Assembly: GCA_031315995.1 (NCBI GenBank)
Contig: JALDRG010000006.1
Location: forward strand, 186,001-250,000
Origin: Nitrospira sp.
GTDB lineage: Bacteria; Nitrospirota; Nitrospiria; Nitrospirales; Nitrospiraceae
DNA: 64,000 nt
Reading direction: 5' to 3'
A program made the position numbers and the translations under genes. The notes under the pieces were generated by a model. That model worked only from the letters and a program-made list of their open reading frames with translations. It was not told the DNA's origin and searched no databases. The first letter of the stretch is position 1. Every line of letters begins with the position of its first letter. Positions 8,176 through 17,901 of this stretch are shown in pieces.

Positions 8176-9396
8176 ATGACGTTCCAAGCCCTGCCAAGAC
8201 ATCCCGCGCTGTTCCTGATCGGGAATTCTGGTGAAGCCGGAAGCGGCCGTTTGCGCAAGACCGTCGTCGTCTCTCTCCTGCTGCACCTCTGTCTGCTGTC
8301 AGTGATTATGGGTGCCAAGTTCTTTAAGAAAACAGAACGCCCGCTGTCGGCGGTGGAAGTATCGTTGGTCACGCTGCCGGCCGTGGAAGCGAAACCTGAA
8401 CCCAAGATTGAGAAGTCGGTTCCCCGTCCTACGCCGAAGCCGGTTCAGACGGCTCCGATTCCGGTGCCTCCCAAACCGGTGCAGGCCCCGCCTCCGACTC
8501 CACCTCCGGTTCGGGCCGCTCCGGTGGCCAAATCGGCGCCTCCGGCTCCTGCTCCCGCTCCGGCGCCCCAGTTGCAGGCCCCCGTGTTGGCGGCACCACA
8601 GCCGATTCCGCAGGCAGCGAAATCGCCCTCTTCCGCCCCCGTGACAAAGCGAGCGGATGTGCTGCGGGATGTGATGAAGGATATTGAGTTGCCGCCGAAT
8701 GCACCGAAATACGGTGATCTGGCGCCGATGAAGCCGGCAGAGGTCAGAAAGTCTGCGCAGCCGAAAGTGGGTGGACCGGAGCGGTCGGATTTGGATGCGA
8801 TGCTCAAGAAACTGAATGTGCCGGAGATGGCCGCTGCCCAGGTCGGAGCCCCGCAGGAGCCTCCCAAGCCGGCTGTTGCCCCGACGAAACGCGCCTCTCT
8901 GTCGGAAGAAATGAACAACGATCTCGATCGTGAACTGCAGGATCTGAAGAAGCTGCCGGCCCTCCCATCGGCTAAATCGACTGAGCCGGTGCGAGAGGTG
9001 AAGCCGATGTTCCGCGAACCGCAGCCTCTCGCGAGCGCCCCTCCCGTGACTGCCAGCGTCCCTCGCGCCAAGCCCGATACCCGGTTGCGAGTGGCGGGCA
9101 TGCCGGGATCGAATCAGTACCTGGCCCGGGTACAAGCGCGGATCAGCGGGTTTTGGACGGCGCCGCCGGTCGATCTTTCCGGAAAAGCCTTAACGGTGAC
9201 CGTGCGGTTCCGGTTGGAGCGCGATGGTCGGGTCGGGAGCGTGATCATCGAGCAGTCTTCCGGCAATGATTATTATGATATGGCGGCGCAGCGGGCCGTG
9301 CAGAGCGCGATTCCATTACCGCCCTTTCCTCCCGATTTGAAGGATACGTATTTTGATGCTCACTTCACTTTTGCCGTAGGCGAGGCTGCAGGATGA
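8176..9396 (+). CDS. tolA: TolA-like protein, TonB C-terminal domain
   Basis: This 406-residue protein links the TolQR motor to TolB/Pal across the periplasm. The N terminus is cytoplasmic, a membrane segment lies near residues 34-52, and a long Pro/Ala/Lys-rich stretch fills about 70-300. The C-terminal TonB/TolA_C domain (310-405) shows YLARVQARISGFW and the typical SSGNDYYDMAAQRAV. The middle is proline-rich rather than the Ala/Lys/Glu helix of enterobacterial TolA, so it looks TonB-like. The operon position supports TolA. It overlaps tolB by 4 bases. Confidence 0.9.
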   Translation: MTFQALPRHPALFLIGNSGEAGSGRLRKTVVVSLLLHLCLLSVIMGAKFFKKTERPLSAVEVSLVTLPAVEAKPEPKIEKSVPRPTPKPVQTAPIPVPPKPVQAPPPTPPPVRAAPVAKSAPPAPAPAPAPQLQAPVLAAPQPIPQAAKSPSSAPVTKRADVLRDVMKDIELPPNAPKYGDLAPMKPAEVRKSAQPKVGGPERSDLDAMLKKLNVPEMAAAQVGAPQEPPKPAVAPTKRASLSEEMNNDLDRELQDLKKLPALPSAKSTEPVREVKPMFREPQPLASAPPVTASVPRAKPDTRLRVAGMPGSNQYLARVQARISGFWTAPPVDLSGKALTVTVRFRLERDGRVGSVIIEQSSGNDYYDMAAQRAVQSAIPLPPFPPDLKDTYFDAHFTFAVGEAAG

Positions 9397-10724
9397 ATCG
9401 GATGATCATCGGTCTTATGATTGCCCTCTGTGTCGTGGCGGGAGCGGGACTCTTCGGGATTCTGGACTCCCGCGCGACCGACGTCTTTCTTGAAGCGACC
9501 CGACCGGACTTTCAGAAAATTCCCATCGGGGTGTTCGGCTTTCAGAATGGCGGCGGTCCCGAATGGTTGGGCGGTCGTATTGAGGAAGTGCTGAAGGCCG
9601 ACCTCCAACGCTCGCTGGTGTTTTCGTTGGTGGACTTGCCCGGAATCGGGGTGAAGACGCGCGAAGTGACGACGGCCGATAAGGCGGTGTTTAAGCAGGC
9701 CGCTGAGAACGGGGTTTCCGTTCTGGTATGGGGGAAATCAGGCCAGAAGAACGGCAGCAAAGACAGCGAATTATTGATGGATGGGTTCGTGTATGACAGC
9801 GGCAGCGACGAAGTAGTCGGCGGGAAGCGTTATGTGGGCACGACTTCGGTCGTGCGCTTGATGGCGCATCGGTTTGCCGATGAGTTGGTGTTTCGCTATA
9901 CCGGAGAAGCGGGCATCGCCAGAACGAAGATTGTGTATGTCGCTGAGCATGGCAATGCACGCGAGCTGTTCGTGATGGACTATGATGGGTACGAGCCCAA
10001 ACAGATCACGGCGGACGGCTTCCTGAATCTCATGCCTCGGTGGTCGCCCGATCGCCGGTTCATTGTGTTCACGGCCTATCGGAGCCGGAATACCCAAGAC
10101 ATCGACATTCTTGAACTTGCGACCGGCAAACGATGGACGCTGGTCTCGATGGCGGGGTTGAACATTACTCCTGCGTTGTCACCCGATGGAAATTTTCTGG
10201 CGTTCGCCAGCAGTCAGGACGGGAATTCCGAGATCTACAAACTCGATACGCGGACCAAGACTTCGCAGCGATTGACGGTCAATCAGGGCGGCGATTTATC
10301 GCCGAGCTGGTCCCCCACCGGGCGAGAGATGGCGTTTACGTCCGACCGCGGCGGGGCTCCTCAGGTATTTATCATGAGTGGCGACGGGTCCAATGTCCGT
10401 CGTTTGACCTATGAAGGTGACTATAACGCCGCCCCGGCATGGTCGCCGCGCGGGAACTGGATCGCTTATGTGTGCCGGACCCCTCAGCGCTTGTATAAGC
10501 TCTGTATTGTGTCACCTGACGGGCAGAAGCGGGTTCAGGTCACGACGGGCCCTGGTATCGACGACTCGCCGTCCTGGTCTCCTGACGGCCGGCATCTGAC
10601 GTTCAGCTCGACCGTCGATGGGAAGAGTCATATTTATATGGTGGATACGGACGGGAAAGGGTTGGAGCGCATCACGTTCGGCGGTACCCACAATAGTTCG
10701 CCATCCTGGTCGCCGGCGCTATAG
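9393..10724 (+). CDS. tolB: Tol-Pal system beta-propeller protein TolB
   Basis: A 443-residue periplasmic protein. A signal peptide covers residues 1-28, the TolB N-terminal domain about 30-165, and a six-bladed beta-propeller about 175-440 is built of repeats ending in WSPDG or PSWSP. It shuttles between Pal and TolA. The gene overlaps tolA by 4 bases, and pal follows after 69 bp. Confidence 0.95.
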   Translation: MNRMIIGLMIALCVVAGAGLFGILDSRATDVFLEATRPDFQKIPIGVFGFQNGGGPEWLGGRIEEVLKADLQRSLVFSLVDLPGIGVKTREVTTADKAVFKQAAENGVSVLVWGKSGQKNGSKDSELLMDGFVYDSGSDEVVGGKRYVGTTSVVRLMAHRFADELVFRYTGEAGIARTKIVYVAEHGNARELFVMDYDGYEPKQITADGFLNLMPRWSPDRRFIVFTAYRSRNTQDIDILELATGKRWTLVSMAGLNITPALSPDGNFLAFASSQDGNSEIYKLDTRTKTSQRLTVNQGGDLSPSWSPTGREMAFTSDRGGAPQVFIMSGDGSNVRRLTYEGDYNAAPAWSPRGNWIAYVCRTPQRLYKLCIVSPDGQKRVQVTTGPGIDDSPSWSPDGRHLTFSSTVDGKSHIYMVDTDGKGLERITFGGTHNSSPSWSPAL

Positions 10725-10793
10725 GGACGATTTACATGCAATTGTCAGTGTCTACGATAGAGTAACCATTCACCAGCCATGAGGAGTAACGAT

Positions 10794-11573
10794 ATGAGGA
10801 TACGGGTAGCGACAATGGGCCTGACAGTGGCAGTCGGGATTCTGTTGGTCATTCAGGGAGGTTGTTCGAAGAAATCGATTCAATCTGGTGGCGATGCGCA
10901 GTCTTCGGAACGCGGCATGGCGAAATCGGGCGGACCCGCTCCGGCTCCGCTCGGTTCGAGTGGCGAACTGGGATCGACCGGTGGACTGGGGTCTGCGGGT
11001 GGAATGGATGCACCCAGTGCCACTTTCCCGGACTTGTCTCTCTCAAGCAAACCGGATGATTTGGAGAGCGGCGGGTTGCGCGGATTCGATTCGGTGTCCG
11101 GCGGCAAGGCTCCATCTGAAGAGCGGCTGGGCGGTGCCGGCACCATGTTGGCCAAGGTGGAACCGTCTGAAAGCACGGCACGTCAGATCGAAGACATCCG
11201 TCGCGAACAAGCCAAGGAGCAGGCGGCGTCGGCGGAGGCCGGTTTGAGCGATGTGTTTTTCGGCTACGATAGCTGGACGATTACGGAGGAAGGACGGCAA
11301 TCGCTGACGCAGGATGCCCAATGGATCAAGGCGCATGCGGGAGCGTTGGTCAAGATCGAAGGCCATTGTGATGAGCGCGGCACACTGGCGTACAATCTGG
11401 TCTTGGGCGAAAAACGCGCCAAGGCCGTGCGAAACTATCTGGTCGAGCTTGGAGTGGGAGCCAACCGGTTGGCGGTGGTGTCCTACGGGAAAGAGCGGCC
11501 CTTCTGCAATGAACGCAATGAAAGTTGCTATCAACAGAACCGGCGCGGGCATGTGGTCGTCCGGTCGAAATAA
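10794..11573 (+). CDS. pal: Peptidoglycan-associated lipoprotein Pal
   Basis: An outer-membrane lipoprotein that binds peptidoglycan through an OmpA-like domain. With the start at ATG 10794 (GAGGAG 7 bases upstream; the earlier in-frame ATG at 10779 overlaps this site) it has 259 residues. The lipobox ends IQGGC at about residue 24. Residues 25-140 are low-complexity Gly/Ser/Pro, longer than usual, and the OmpA domain spans about 150-255. It contains the diaminopimelate-binding pattern in EGHCDERGTLAYNLVLGEKR. Confidence 0.93.
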   Translation: MRIRVATMGLTVAVGILLVIQGGCSKKSIQSGGDAQSSERGMAKSGGPAPAPLGSSGELGSTGGLGSAGGMDAPSATFPDLSLSSKPDDLESGGLRGFDSVSGGKAPSEERLGGAGTMLAKVEPSESTARQIEDIRREQAKEQAASAEAGLSDVFFGYDSWTITEEGRQSLTQDAQWIKAHAGALVKIEGHCDERGTLAYNLVLGEKRAKAVRNYLVELGVGANRLAVVSYGKERPFCNERNESCYQQNRRGHVVVRSK

Positions 11574-11637
11574 CTGTTCTGATCATGGATGATGTGACAT
11601 GATTCTCCGGAGTAACGCCGATTAAGGGAGACCTGTC

Positions 11638-13299
11638 ATGGACAGTGCATGGCCATATCGAAATGAACTGATGAACCACCCGCTGGGCGGGCGCCTGGTG
11701 CAGGCCGGCGGCAAGGTTACGCCTGTCCGGGTCGGCATCCTTGTGCTGCTCGCGTCAGGGTTGGCCTTGTTGTCGGGATGTGTGGCGCAGCAGGCTGACC
11801 TCAAACAGACTGAACGCGAACTGCAGCGTCGTATCAAGCAAACGACGGAAGAGCAGGCTCAGACCAGGGCCCGTCAAAACCAGGAAATCGTGTCTCTGCG
11901 GGAGCAAGACATCCCTTCGTTGCGAGGTGACGTCGAGAAGGCTATTCACCGAACCCAGAGCTTAGAGGCGCGGCAAGATGACCTGTTGGCCAGAATGGCT
12001 ACGCAGGAGTCGAAGCTCGACCGCCGTATCACCGAAAGTGAGAAGCGTTCCAGCGAGGATAACAAGCGATTGGGGTGGGTCGAGAAGCAGTTGGTAGATC
12101 AGGATGCCTTGCTGAAGGGAGAGCGGGACCGGAGCCGGTCGGAACTCGCGGCCGTGACGGCTCGTCTGGATCAAGTCGCCGCTCGTACCGACGCCATTCA
12201 AAAAAATGTGCTGGAGGCCATGCAGAAGACGACGACGGTGCTCGCCCAAAAAGTCGATTCGCGTCTTGATGAGCAACAGAAGGCGTTACACGGCCTTGAG
12301 ACTCGATCCCAGAATTTGGCGCAGCTCGATTCGCAGAATAAGGTCTTGGCGGACCAAGTCTCCAGGTTCAACCAGGCGTTGGTGGATTTCAAGCAGGCGT
12401 TGGGTAACTTGGGTGAACGTGTCGTGCAGCAGGACCAAGCTGTGAAGAATCTGGCCGCTTCGCTGGAGCAGGACACGGCGGCATTGGGCAAACGAACGGA
12501 TGCATTGGCCGGAAAAATCGACGCCGATAACAAGGTGACGGCCGAGCATTTGAACGAAGTGAACCGGAGCGTGGCTTCGGTGGCGAAGGCTTTGGAGAAT
12601 GCCGGTGGAAAATTTGTGTCCCGTGAGGATGACCATGAACGCCGCATTGATGAGACGACGCGAGAACTGACGAACGTTCAGGCGCAAATTCAGACACTCG
12701 ACAAGAATATGGAAAACCAACATGCGTTCTTAAAGCAGGTCGAGCAACACCTCTCGGCGCTTCGCGCCAGCGCCTCGCAGCGAGTCGAGCAGGCCCCGAC
12801 TGTCGCCGAAGTGACGCCGCTTCCTCAGGGGCAGGCGAAGGCGCAGACTGAGGTGACCTCGCCGATGGCTTCCATCGGGTCCGGTTCCCGATCAGACAGC
12901 CGAAGCGCTGCGCTGATGGCGGATCGCGAGTCTTATGAACGGACGTTGTCCCGTTTTAAAGAAGGCGATTTGGAGGGTGCACGCCAAGGATTTGTGGAAT
13001 TTATTGTGCAGCATCCCCATTCGGATCTGGCTCCCAACGCCCGGTTTTGGTTGGGGGAGTCCTATTACGGGAAAAAGGATTTTTCGCGCGCCATCGACGC
13101 GTACGATCAAGTGCAGTTGAATCATCCGGCCAGCGAAAAGGTACCGGCCGCGCTCCTCAAAAAGGGGTATGCCTATCTGGCGCTGAAAGACCGAAAGAAA
13201 GCCGCCTCGGCGCTGAAGCAGGTCATCGACCTGTATCCGAGATCGCCGGAAGCCAATAAAGCGATGGACAAATTGAATCAGTTAAAGGAGTTGCACTAA
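11638..13299 (+). CDS. Long coiled-coil lipoprotein with CpoB/YbgF C-terminal TPR domain
   Basis: A 553-residue protein with a lipobox (LLSGC, about residue 43). About 370 residues of predicted coiled coil follow, rich in Gln, Glu, Lys and Asp with a heptad pattern. The C-terminal TPR domain (about 430-550) shows NARFWLGESYYGKKDFSRA, almost the same as the domain in the next gene. The C terminus belongs to the CpoB/YbgF family that coordinates peptidoglycan synthesis with Tol-Pal. The long coil, which could span much of the periplasm, is not a normal CpoB feature. The next gene starts 2 bp downstream, so cotranslation is likely. Confidence 0.8.
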   Translation: MDSAWPYRNELMNHPLGGRLVQAGGKVTPVRVGILVLLASGLALLSGCVAQQADLKQTERELQRRIKQTTEEQAQTRARQNQEIVSLREQDIPSLRGDVEKAIHRTQSLEARQDDLLARMATQESKLDRRITESEKRSSEDNKRLGWVEKQLVDQDALLKGERDRSRSELAAVTARLDQVAARTDAIQKNVLEAMQKTTTVLAQKVDSRLDEQQKALHGLETRSQNLAQLDSQNKVLADQVSRFNQALVDFKQALGNLGERVVQQDQAVKNLAASLEQDTAALGKRTDALAGKIDADNKVTAEHLNEVNRSVASVAKALENAGGKFVSREDDHERRIDETTRELTNVQAQIQTLDKNMENQHAFLKQVEQHLSALRASASQRVEQAPTVAEVTPLPQGQAKAQTEVTSPMASIGSGSRSDSRSAALMADRESYERTLSRFKEGDLEGARQGFVEFIVQHPHSDLAPNARFWLGESYYGKKDFSRAIDAYDQVQLNHPASEKVPAALLKKGYAYLALKDRKKAASALKQVIDLYPRSPEANKAMDKLNQLKELH

Positions 13300-13301
13300 C
13301 G

Positions 13302-14081
13302 ATGAAGCTCCGACTCGTGACGTCATTGCAGGTGGGTGCAGGGCTGGTTTGCGGGCTGGTAGTGGCAGGTTGCGCAAAGCACGCCGATTTCTTGGAAATC
13401 CGGGATCAGATGTCCATCATTGCTCGGACCCAGGATCAGGAGCAGAAGCGATTCGAAGCGATGCAGCGCCGGCTGGAATCGCTCGAACGGGTTCGGGAGC
13501 CGGAGGGCGGGAAGCTGCGATTCGACGATACGGTCGTCCGTCTTCAAAAGCTAGAGGGGCGCCTGGCAAAGATTGAGGAAGCACAGTTTGCTCAATCCGC
13601 CTCCATTCGGTCTGATCTCGCGCTCGCGGAAGCCAGTCGTCAGGCCCGTGTATCGAGGCCGTCGGGACCGATTGAGCCTCCGCCCATCATGCCAGGGGTG
13701 CCGTCTATTACGCCGACGTCCGCGTTCAACCTGGCCTACAATGACTACCTCAACGGCAAGTTTGATCTCGCAGTGAGTGGGTTTCAGCGCTTCATCAAGG
13801 ACTTCCCCTCGACCTCGCTGACGCCGAACGCGCATTATTGGCTTGGAGAATCGTACTACGGCCAGAAGGATTATATTCGGGCGATGCAGTCCTTCGAACA
13901 CGTCGTGAACGAATATGCGGGCAATGAGAAGGTGCCTGCCGCGCTTTTTAAGCTGGGCTTGTCGGCGGCGGAAACCGGCGATACTGCGAAATCGAGGAAG
14001 TACCTCAAGCGTGTCATCGAGGAATACTCGACCTCGGATGAGGCCAAACTCGCGAAGGCGAAAATGGCCGAAATTCGATGA
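13302..14081 (+). CDS. cpoB: Tol-Pal system protein CpoB/YbgF
   Basis: A 259-residue exported protein, probably a lipoprotein (VVAGCAKH at about residue 25), with a short trimerising coiled coil (30-100). The YbgF TPR domain spans 135-259 and carries AHYWLGESYYGQKDYIRAMQSF. Length and domain order are those of standard CpoB, which regulates PBP1B activity together with TolA. It is the second CpoB-like gene in a row, after the long version. Confidence 0.88.
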   Translation: MKLRLVTSLQVGAGLVCGLVVAGCAKHADFLEIRDQMSIIARTQDQEQKRFEAMQRRLESLERVREPEGGKLRFDDTVVRLQKLEGRLAKIEEAQFAQSASIRSDLALAEASRQARVSRPSGPIEPPPIMPGVPSITPTSAFNLAYNDYLNGKFDLAVSGFQRFIKDFPSTSLTPNAHYWLGESYYGQKDYIRAMQSFEHVVNEYAGNEKVPAALFKLGLSAAETGDTAKSRKYLKRVIEEYSTSDEAKLAKAKMAEIR

Positions 14082-14153
14082 CCCTGGGTCTGCCGCGCGA
14101 TCCTCTCTCCATCCGCTCATCCTCGATTGGAACCTCAGGGGGCGTCTCTTCCC

Positions 14154-15953
14154 ATGGACATAGCGAGTAGGGTGGGAAAGATTCAGGTTCTTCCAAGCGA
14201 TGTCATCGGTCGCATTGCGGCGGGAGAGGTGGTGGAACGCCCGGCCGCGGTGGTGAAAGAGCTGGTCGAAAATAGCCTGGACGCCGGCAGTCGCACGATT
14301 ACCGTCGAGATCAAAGACGGGGGACTTGGGTTGATTCGCGTCACCGACGACGGAGAAGGGATGTCCCGCGGCGATGCCTCGTTGGCTTTTGAACGGCACG
14401 CTACGAGTAAATTGCACACCGACCAGCAGCTGGGGGCCATTCGGACGATGGGCTTCCGCGGGGAGGCGTTGCCGAGCATCGCCGCCGTGTCGAAAGTGCG
14501 GCTCATGACTCTGTCTCGCCACGATCAGGTGGGAACTCAGCTCTGGCTCACGGCGGGAACCATCACGCGGGTGGAGGATGCGGCGGCGATTCCCGGGACA
14601 TCAATCGAGGTCTCGGAGCTGTTCTACAATACGCCGGCCCGCAGGAAGTTTCTCAAGTCGACGACGACGGAGTTCTCCCATATCAGCCATGTCGTGCAGC
14701 AGGCTGCGTTAGCCTCGCCGCAGGTGCATGTGCGCTTGCAACATAATGGATACGAGGTCTTTGTGCTCCCCGCCGTATCCTCTCCTCGCGACCGTGTGTT
14801 GCAAGTCTATCGCGCGGCGTTCGGCGATCGAGCGTTGCCCGTCGATATCGATCAGAATGGCCTGTCTCTAAAGGGGTTCATCATTGATCCGGTACGGGCA
14901 CGCACCGGGCGTACGCCGCAGGAGTTATTCGTCAATCGCCGGCCCGTTAAAAACAGCACCGTGCAACATGCCGTCATCGATGGCTACAGTTCCTTTCTTG
15001 CGAAGGGCCATGTTCCGCTTTTTGTGCTGTTTCTTGACGTCGAGCCGCAGCGGGTCGACGTCAACGTTCATCCGACCAAACGAGAAGTCCGGTTTGCCGA
15101 TACCGAACAGGTGCATCAGCTGGTCCGTTCCGCGGTGCGGCAGACGCTCGGCCGTGCGCAGCTTGAATCGTCGATGGCAGGGACCGCCCATGCTCACCTG
15201 AGCGGCGAAGGCTCACCCATCGCGTCATCGCCCGTTGAGCCGATGGGGATCGAATCGGGAGCGGATCCGCATCGATCATTCGGACGCATGCACGCCCCTG
15301 CTGTGCCTAATCCAATGGGTGCGCGTCAAATCTCTTTTGTCGGGGAGGGGAGCACGTCCTACGCGTCGAGTGAGGCTCTGGACATTCTTCCGCTCGGCCA
15401 AATGAACCGCACGTTTTTGATTGCGCACGTAGGCGATGAGCTACAGGTGATCGATCAACATACGGCGCATGAGCGGGTGTTGTTTGAGCGTCTCTTGCGA
15501 GCCTGGCAGGACCGGAGTCTGCCGGCTCAACCGCTCCTGTTGCCGGAACCATTGGAGTTGCCGGTTCAACAAGCCCTCATCCTCCATCGTCATCTGGAGG
15601 AGTTGGAACGACTCGGGTTACTCATCGAACCATTCGGGCCGTCCTCCTTTTTGATCCGCAGTCTGCCGGTCATGTTGGGGCATCCGGACCTGGCGGCGCT
15701 GGTTCAAGATCTGATTGAAGATCTTGAGCAGTGGGATTCGATCTCCTCGCTCGAAACGAAGGTGCGGCCTATCCTTGCGTCGCTGGCTTGCCATGGGGCC
15801 GTTCGAGCGGGCCGGACGATGGCGCTTCCGGAGATCAAGCAATTAGTGCAGGATTGGGTCGCGGAGGGACTGATCATGACCTGTCCGCACGGTCGTCGCG
15901 TGGCGTTTCGTCTATCCGGCGATGAACTGGCCCGTTTATTCGATCGCGCATAG
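14154..15953 (+). CDS. mutL: DNA mismatch repair protein MutL
   Basis: A GHKL ATPase that couples MutS mismatch recognition to strand cutting. It has 599 residues from ATG 14154; AGGGGG lies 11 bases upstream, and the in-frame TTG at 14127 is less likely. The ATPase motifs are ENSLDAGS (about 36), DDGEGM and GFRGEAL. The C-terminal domain contains DQHTAHERVLFE at residue 434, the metal-binding DQHAxxE(x4)E endonuclease motif with Ala replaced by Thr, plus CHGAVRAGR and CPHGRR. This is therefore the endonuclease type used by bacteria without MutH. No mutS lies in the window. Confidence 0.95.
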   Translation: MDIASRVGKIQVLPSDVIGRIAAGEVVERPAAVVKELVENSLDAGSRTITVEIKDGGLGLIRVTDDGEGMSRGDASLAFERHATSKLHTDQQLGAIRTMGFRGEALPSIAAVSKVRLMTLSRHDQVGTQLWLTAGTITRVEDAAAIPGTSIEVSELFYNTPARRKFLKSTTTEFSHISHVVQQAALASPQVHVRLQHNGYEVFVLPAVSSPRDRVLQVYRAAFGDRALPVDIDQNGLSLKGFIIDPVRARTGRTPQELFVNRRPVKNSTVQHAVIDGYSSFLAKGHVPLFVLFLDVEPQRVDVNVHPTKREVRFADTEQVHQLVRSAVRQTLGRAQLESSMAGTAHAHLSGEGSPIASSPVEPMGIESGADPHRSFGRMHAPAVPNPMGARQISFVGEGSTSYASSEALDILPLGQMNRTFLIAHVGDELQVIDQHTAHERVLFERLLRAWQDRSLPAQPLLLPEPLELPVQQALILHRHLEELERLGLLIEPFGPSSFLIRSLPVMLGHPDLAALVQDLIEDLEQWDSISSLETKVRPILASLACHGAVRAGRTMALPEIKQLVQDWVAEGLIMTCPHGRRVAFRLSGDELARLFDRA

Positions 15954-15970
15954 GAAGGGGGAGTGCGGCC

Positions 15971-17002
15971 ATGGTGCGGCTGTCGGAATCGCAGGTGTCG
16001 TCGCGGCCGCTGGTGGTGCTGGTCGGACCGACCGCGGTCGGAAAGAGCGAGATCGGACTTCGCCTGGCGCGTGCGCTGGACACGGACCTGTTGGCGGCAG
16101 ACTCACGCCAGGTCTATCGCGGGATGGATATCGCGACCGACAAGCCGACGCCGGAACAGCGACAAGGCGTGCCGCATCACCTCATCGATCTGGTCGATCC
16201 CGACGAGTCGTTTAATGCCGGTCAGTATCGTCATCTGGCGCTGCAGGAAATCGAGCGGCTGTATGGCGAAGGACGGGTGCCATTGATCGTCGGTGGCACG
16301 GGACTGTATGTTCGGACCTTGATTCATGGTTTGTGTGATGCCCCGCGGGCAGATCAGGCCTATCGTGCGGTGTTGTTGCAGGAGGCTCGCGCGCAGGGAG
16401 GCTATTTCTTGCACCATGAATTGACGCGTGTCGACCCTGAACTGGCCGCCCGGCTCCATCCTCATGACGAAGTCAAAATTGTGCGCGCGCTCGAAGTGCA
16501 TCATCTGTCTGGGCGACGCCTGTCGGATGTGCAGCAGCAGCATCGTTTCGCCGAGCAATCGTTTTCGGTGCTCCTGATCGGACTGAATCGTGATCGCGCG
16601 CAGCTCTACCGCCGCATCGACGACCGGGTGGAGACGATGTTTATACGAGGTGTCGTTGAGGAAACCGAACGGCTCCTGGCGAATGGATATGGGCGAGAGT
16701 TGGGTGCGATGAAGGGACTGGGGTATCAGCAGGTCGCGGGATATCTGGCGGGCGACTACGACCGGGCTGAAGCCCTTCGCCTGCTGAAGCGTGATACCAG
16801 GCATTTTGCCAAACGGCAGCTGACATGGTTTCGGAAGGAGCCAGGCCTGCGTTGGTGTGCACTCAGTGAGCGCGAGAGTTCGGAAGACGTGGCCGGGCGC
16901 TTACTTAAGATGATTCGTTCATTTATGCGTGAGGCCGCGCAGGGACGGCCGGCGGATAATTCCCGTGCGTCCCTCGCCATGGAAACGGAATCGACTGCAT
17001 GA
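15971..17002 (+). CDS. miaA: tRNA dimethylallyltransferase MiaA
   Basis: Adds the isopentenyl group from DMAPP to A37 of tRNAs reading UNN codons. The 343 residues include the P-loop GPTAVGKS at 19-26, the DSRQVYRGMDIATDKP segment and GGTGLYVRTLIHGL. The C-terminal FAKRQLTWFR motif is also present. It starts 17 bp after mutL, a common miaA neighbour, and overlaps mtnP by 4 bases. Confidence 0.96.
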   Translation: MVRLSESQVSSRPLVVLVGPTAVGKSEIGLRLARALDTDLLAADSRQVYRGMDIATDKPTPEQRQGVPHHLIDLVDPDESFNAGQYRHLALQEIERLYGEGRVPLIVGGTGLYVRTLIHGLCDAPRADQAYRAVLLQEARAQGGYFLHHELTRVDPELAARLHPHDEVKIVRALEVHHLSGRRLSDVQQQHRFAEQSFSVLLIGLNRDRAQLYRRIDDRVETMFIRGVVEETERLLANGYGRELGAMKGLGYQQVAGYLAGDYDRAEALRLLKRDTRHFAKRQLTWFRKEPGLRWCALSERESSEDVAGRLLKMIRSFMREAAQGRPADNSRASLAMETESTA

Positions 17003-17898
17003 AAAAAACTACACAGGGCGATCAGGCCGCAATCGGTATTCTCGGCGGCAGCGGGTTGTATGACATTGACGGATTGGAGCGAGTCCGTGAGGTACGTGTC
17101 CGCACCCCGTTCGGGACTCCATCAGATGCCGTTTTCATCGGTTGGCTGGGTGGTATCCGGGTTGCGTTTCTGTCTCGACACGGGCGAGGGCACCGAATCA
17201 ATCCCAGCAGCATTAACTATCGCGCCAATCTCTACGCGTTGAAATCATTGGGGGTCACACAAGTGATTTCGGTCAGCGCCGTCGGTAGCATGAAGGAATC
17301 CATCCGGCCCGGAGATGTGGTCTTGCCGGATCAGTTCATCGATCTGACGAAGCGCCGGGTGTCGACCTTTTTTGACGAGGGCATCGTGGCGCATGTCGGG
17401 TTCGGAGAGCCGGTCTGCTCGTCGGTGGCGGAAGTTTTGGAGCAAGCGGGACGATCCGTCGGAGCGAGACTTCACCGTGGGGGGACGTATGTGTGCATGG
17501 AAGGGCCTCAGTTTTCGACCAAGGCTGAGTCACGACTGTATCGTCAGTGGGGGGTCGATGTGATCGGCATGACCAATATGCCGGAAGCCAAGCTCGCCCG
17601 CGAGGCCGAGCTGTGTTACGCGACGATCGCGTTGGCGACGGACTACGACTGCTGGCATGACACTGAAGAAGCCGTGACCGTCGAGGCCATTTTGACCACG
17701 CTGCACAAGAACGTGGCTCTCGCCAAACAGTTGTTGAAGGCGGCGGTGCCCAAGCTGGCGCCAGGTCGGGCCTGTGCCTGTCATCAGGCGCTTCGAAACG
17801 CCATCGTGACCGCGCCGGATCGCATTTCTGCCACGACGAAGAAACGGCTGAGATTATTGATTGCTCCCTATATGCAAACGCGGAAAGGAAGACGGTGA
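16999..17898 (+). CDS. mtnP: S-methyl-5'-thioadenosine phosphorylase
   Basis: Cleaves methylthioadenosine with phosphate to adenine and methylthioribose-1-phosphate (methionine salvage and polyamine clean-up). The 299 residues include GGSGLYD (about 16-22), a phosphate-binding SRHGRGH, and the base-site signatures MEGPQFSTKAES and GMTNMPEAKLAREAELCYAT. The DYDCWH segment is also typical of MTAP. It is translationally coupled to miaA (ATGA) and followed after 3 bp by the PfkB kinase gene. Confidence 0.93.
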   Translation: MKKTTQGDQAAIGILGGSGLYDIDGLERVREVRVRTPFGTPSDAVFIGWLGGIRVAFLSRHGRGHRINPSSINYRANLYALKSLGVTQVISVSAVGSMKESIRPGDVVLPDQFIDLTKRRVSTFFDEGIVAHVGFGEPVCSSVAEVLEQAGRSVGARLHRGGTYVCMEGPQFSTKAESRLYRQWGVDVIGMTNMPEAKLAREAELCYATIALATDYDCWHDTEEAVTVEAILTTLHKNVALAKQLLKAAVPKLAPGRACACHQALRNAIVTAPDRISATTKKRLRLLIAPYMQTRKGRR

Positions 17899-17901
17899 GA
17901 C

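Noticed and set aside
8299..9135. Minus-strand frame of 278 residues opposite tolA
   Set aside because: It is an Arg/Gly/His-rich mirror of the proline-rich tolA region and has no start signal.
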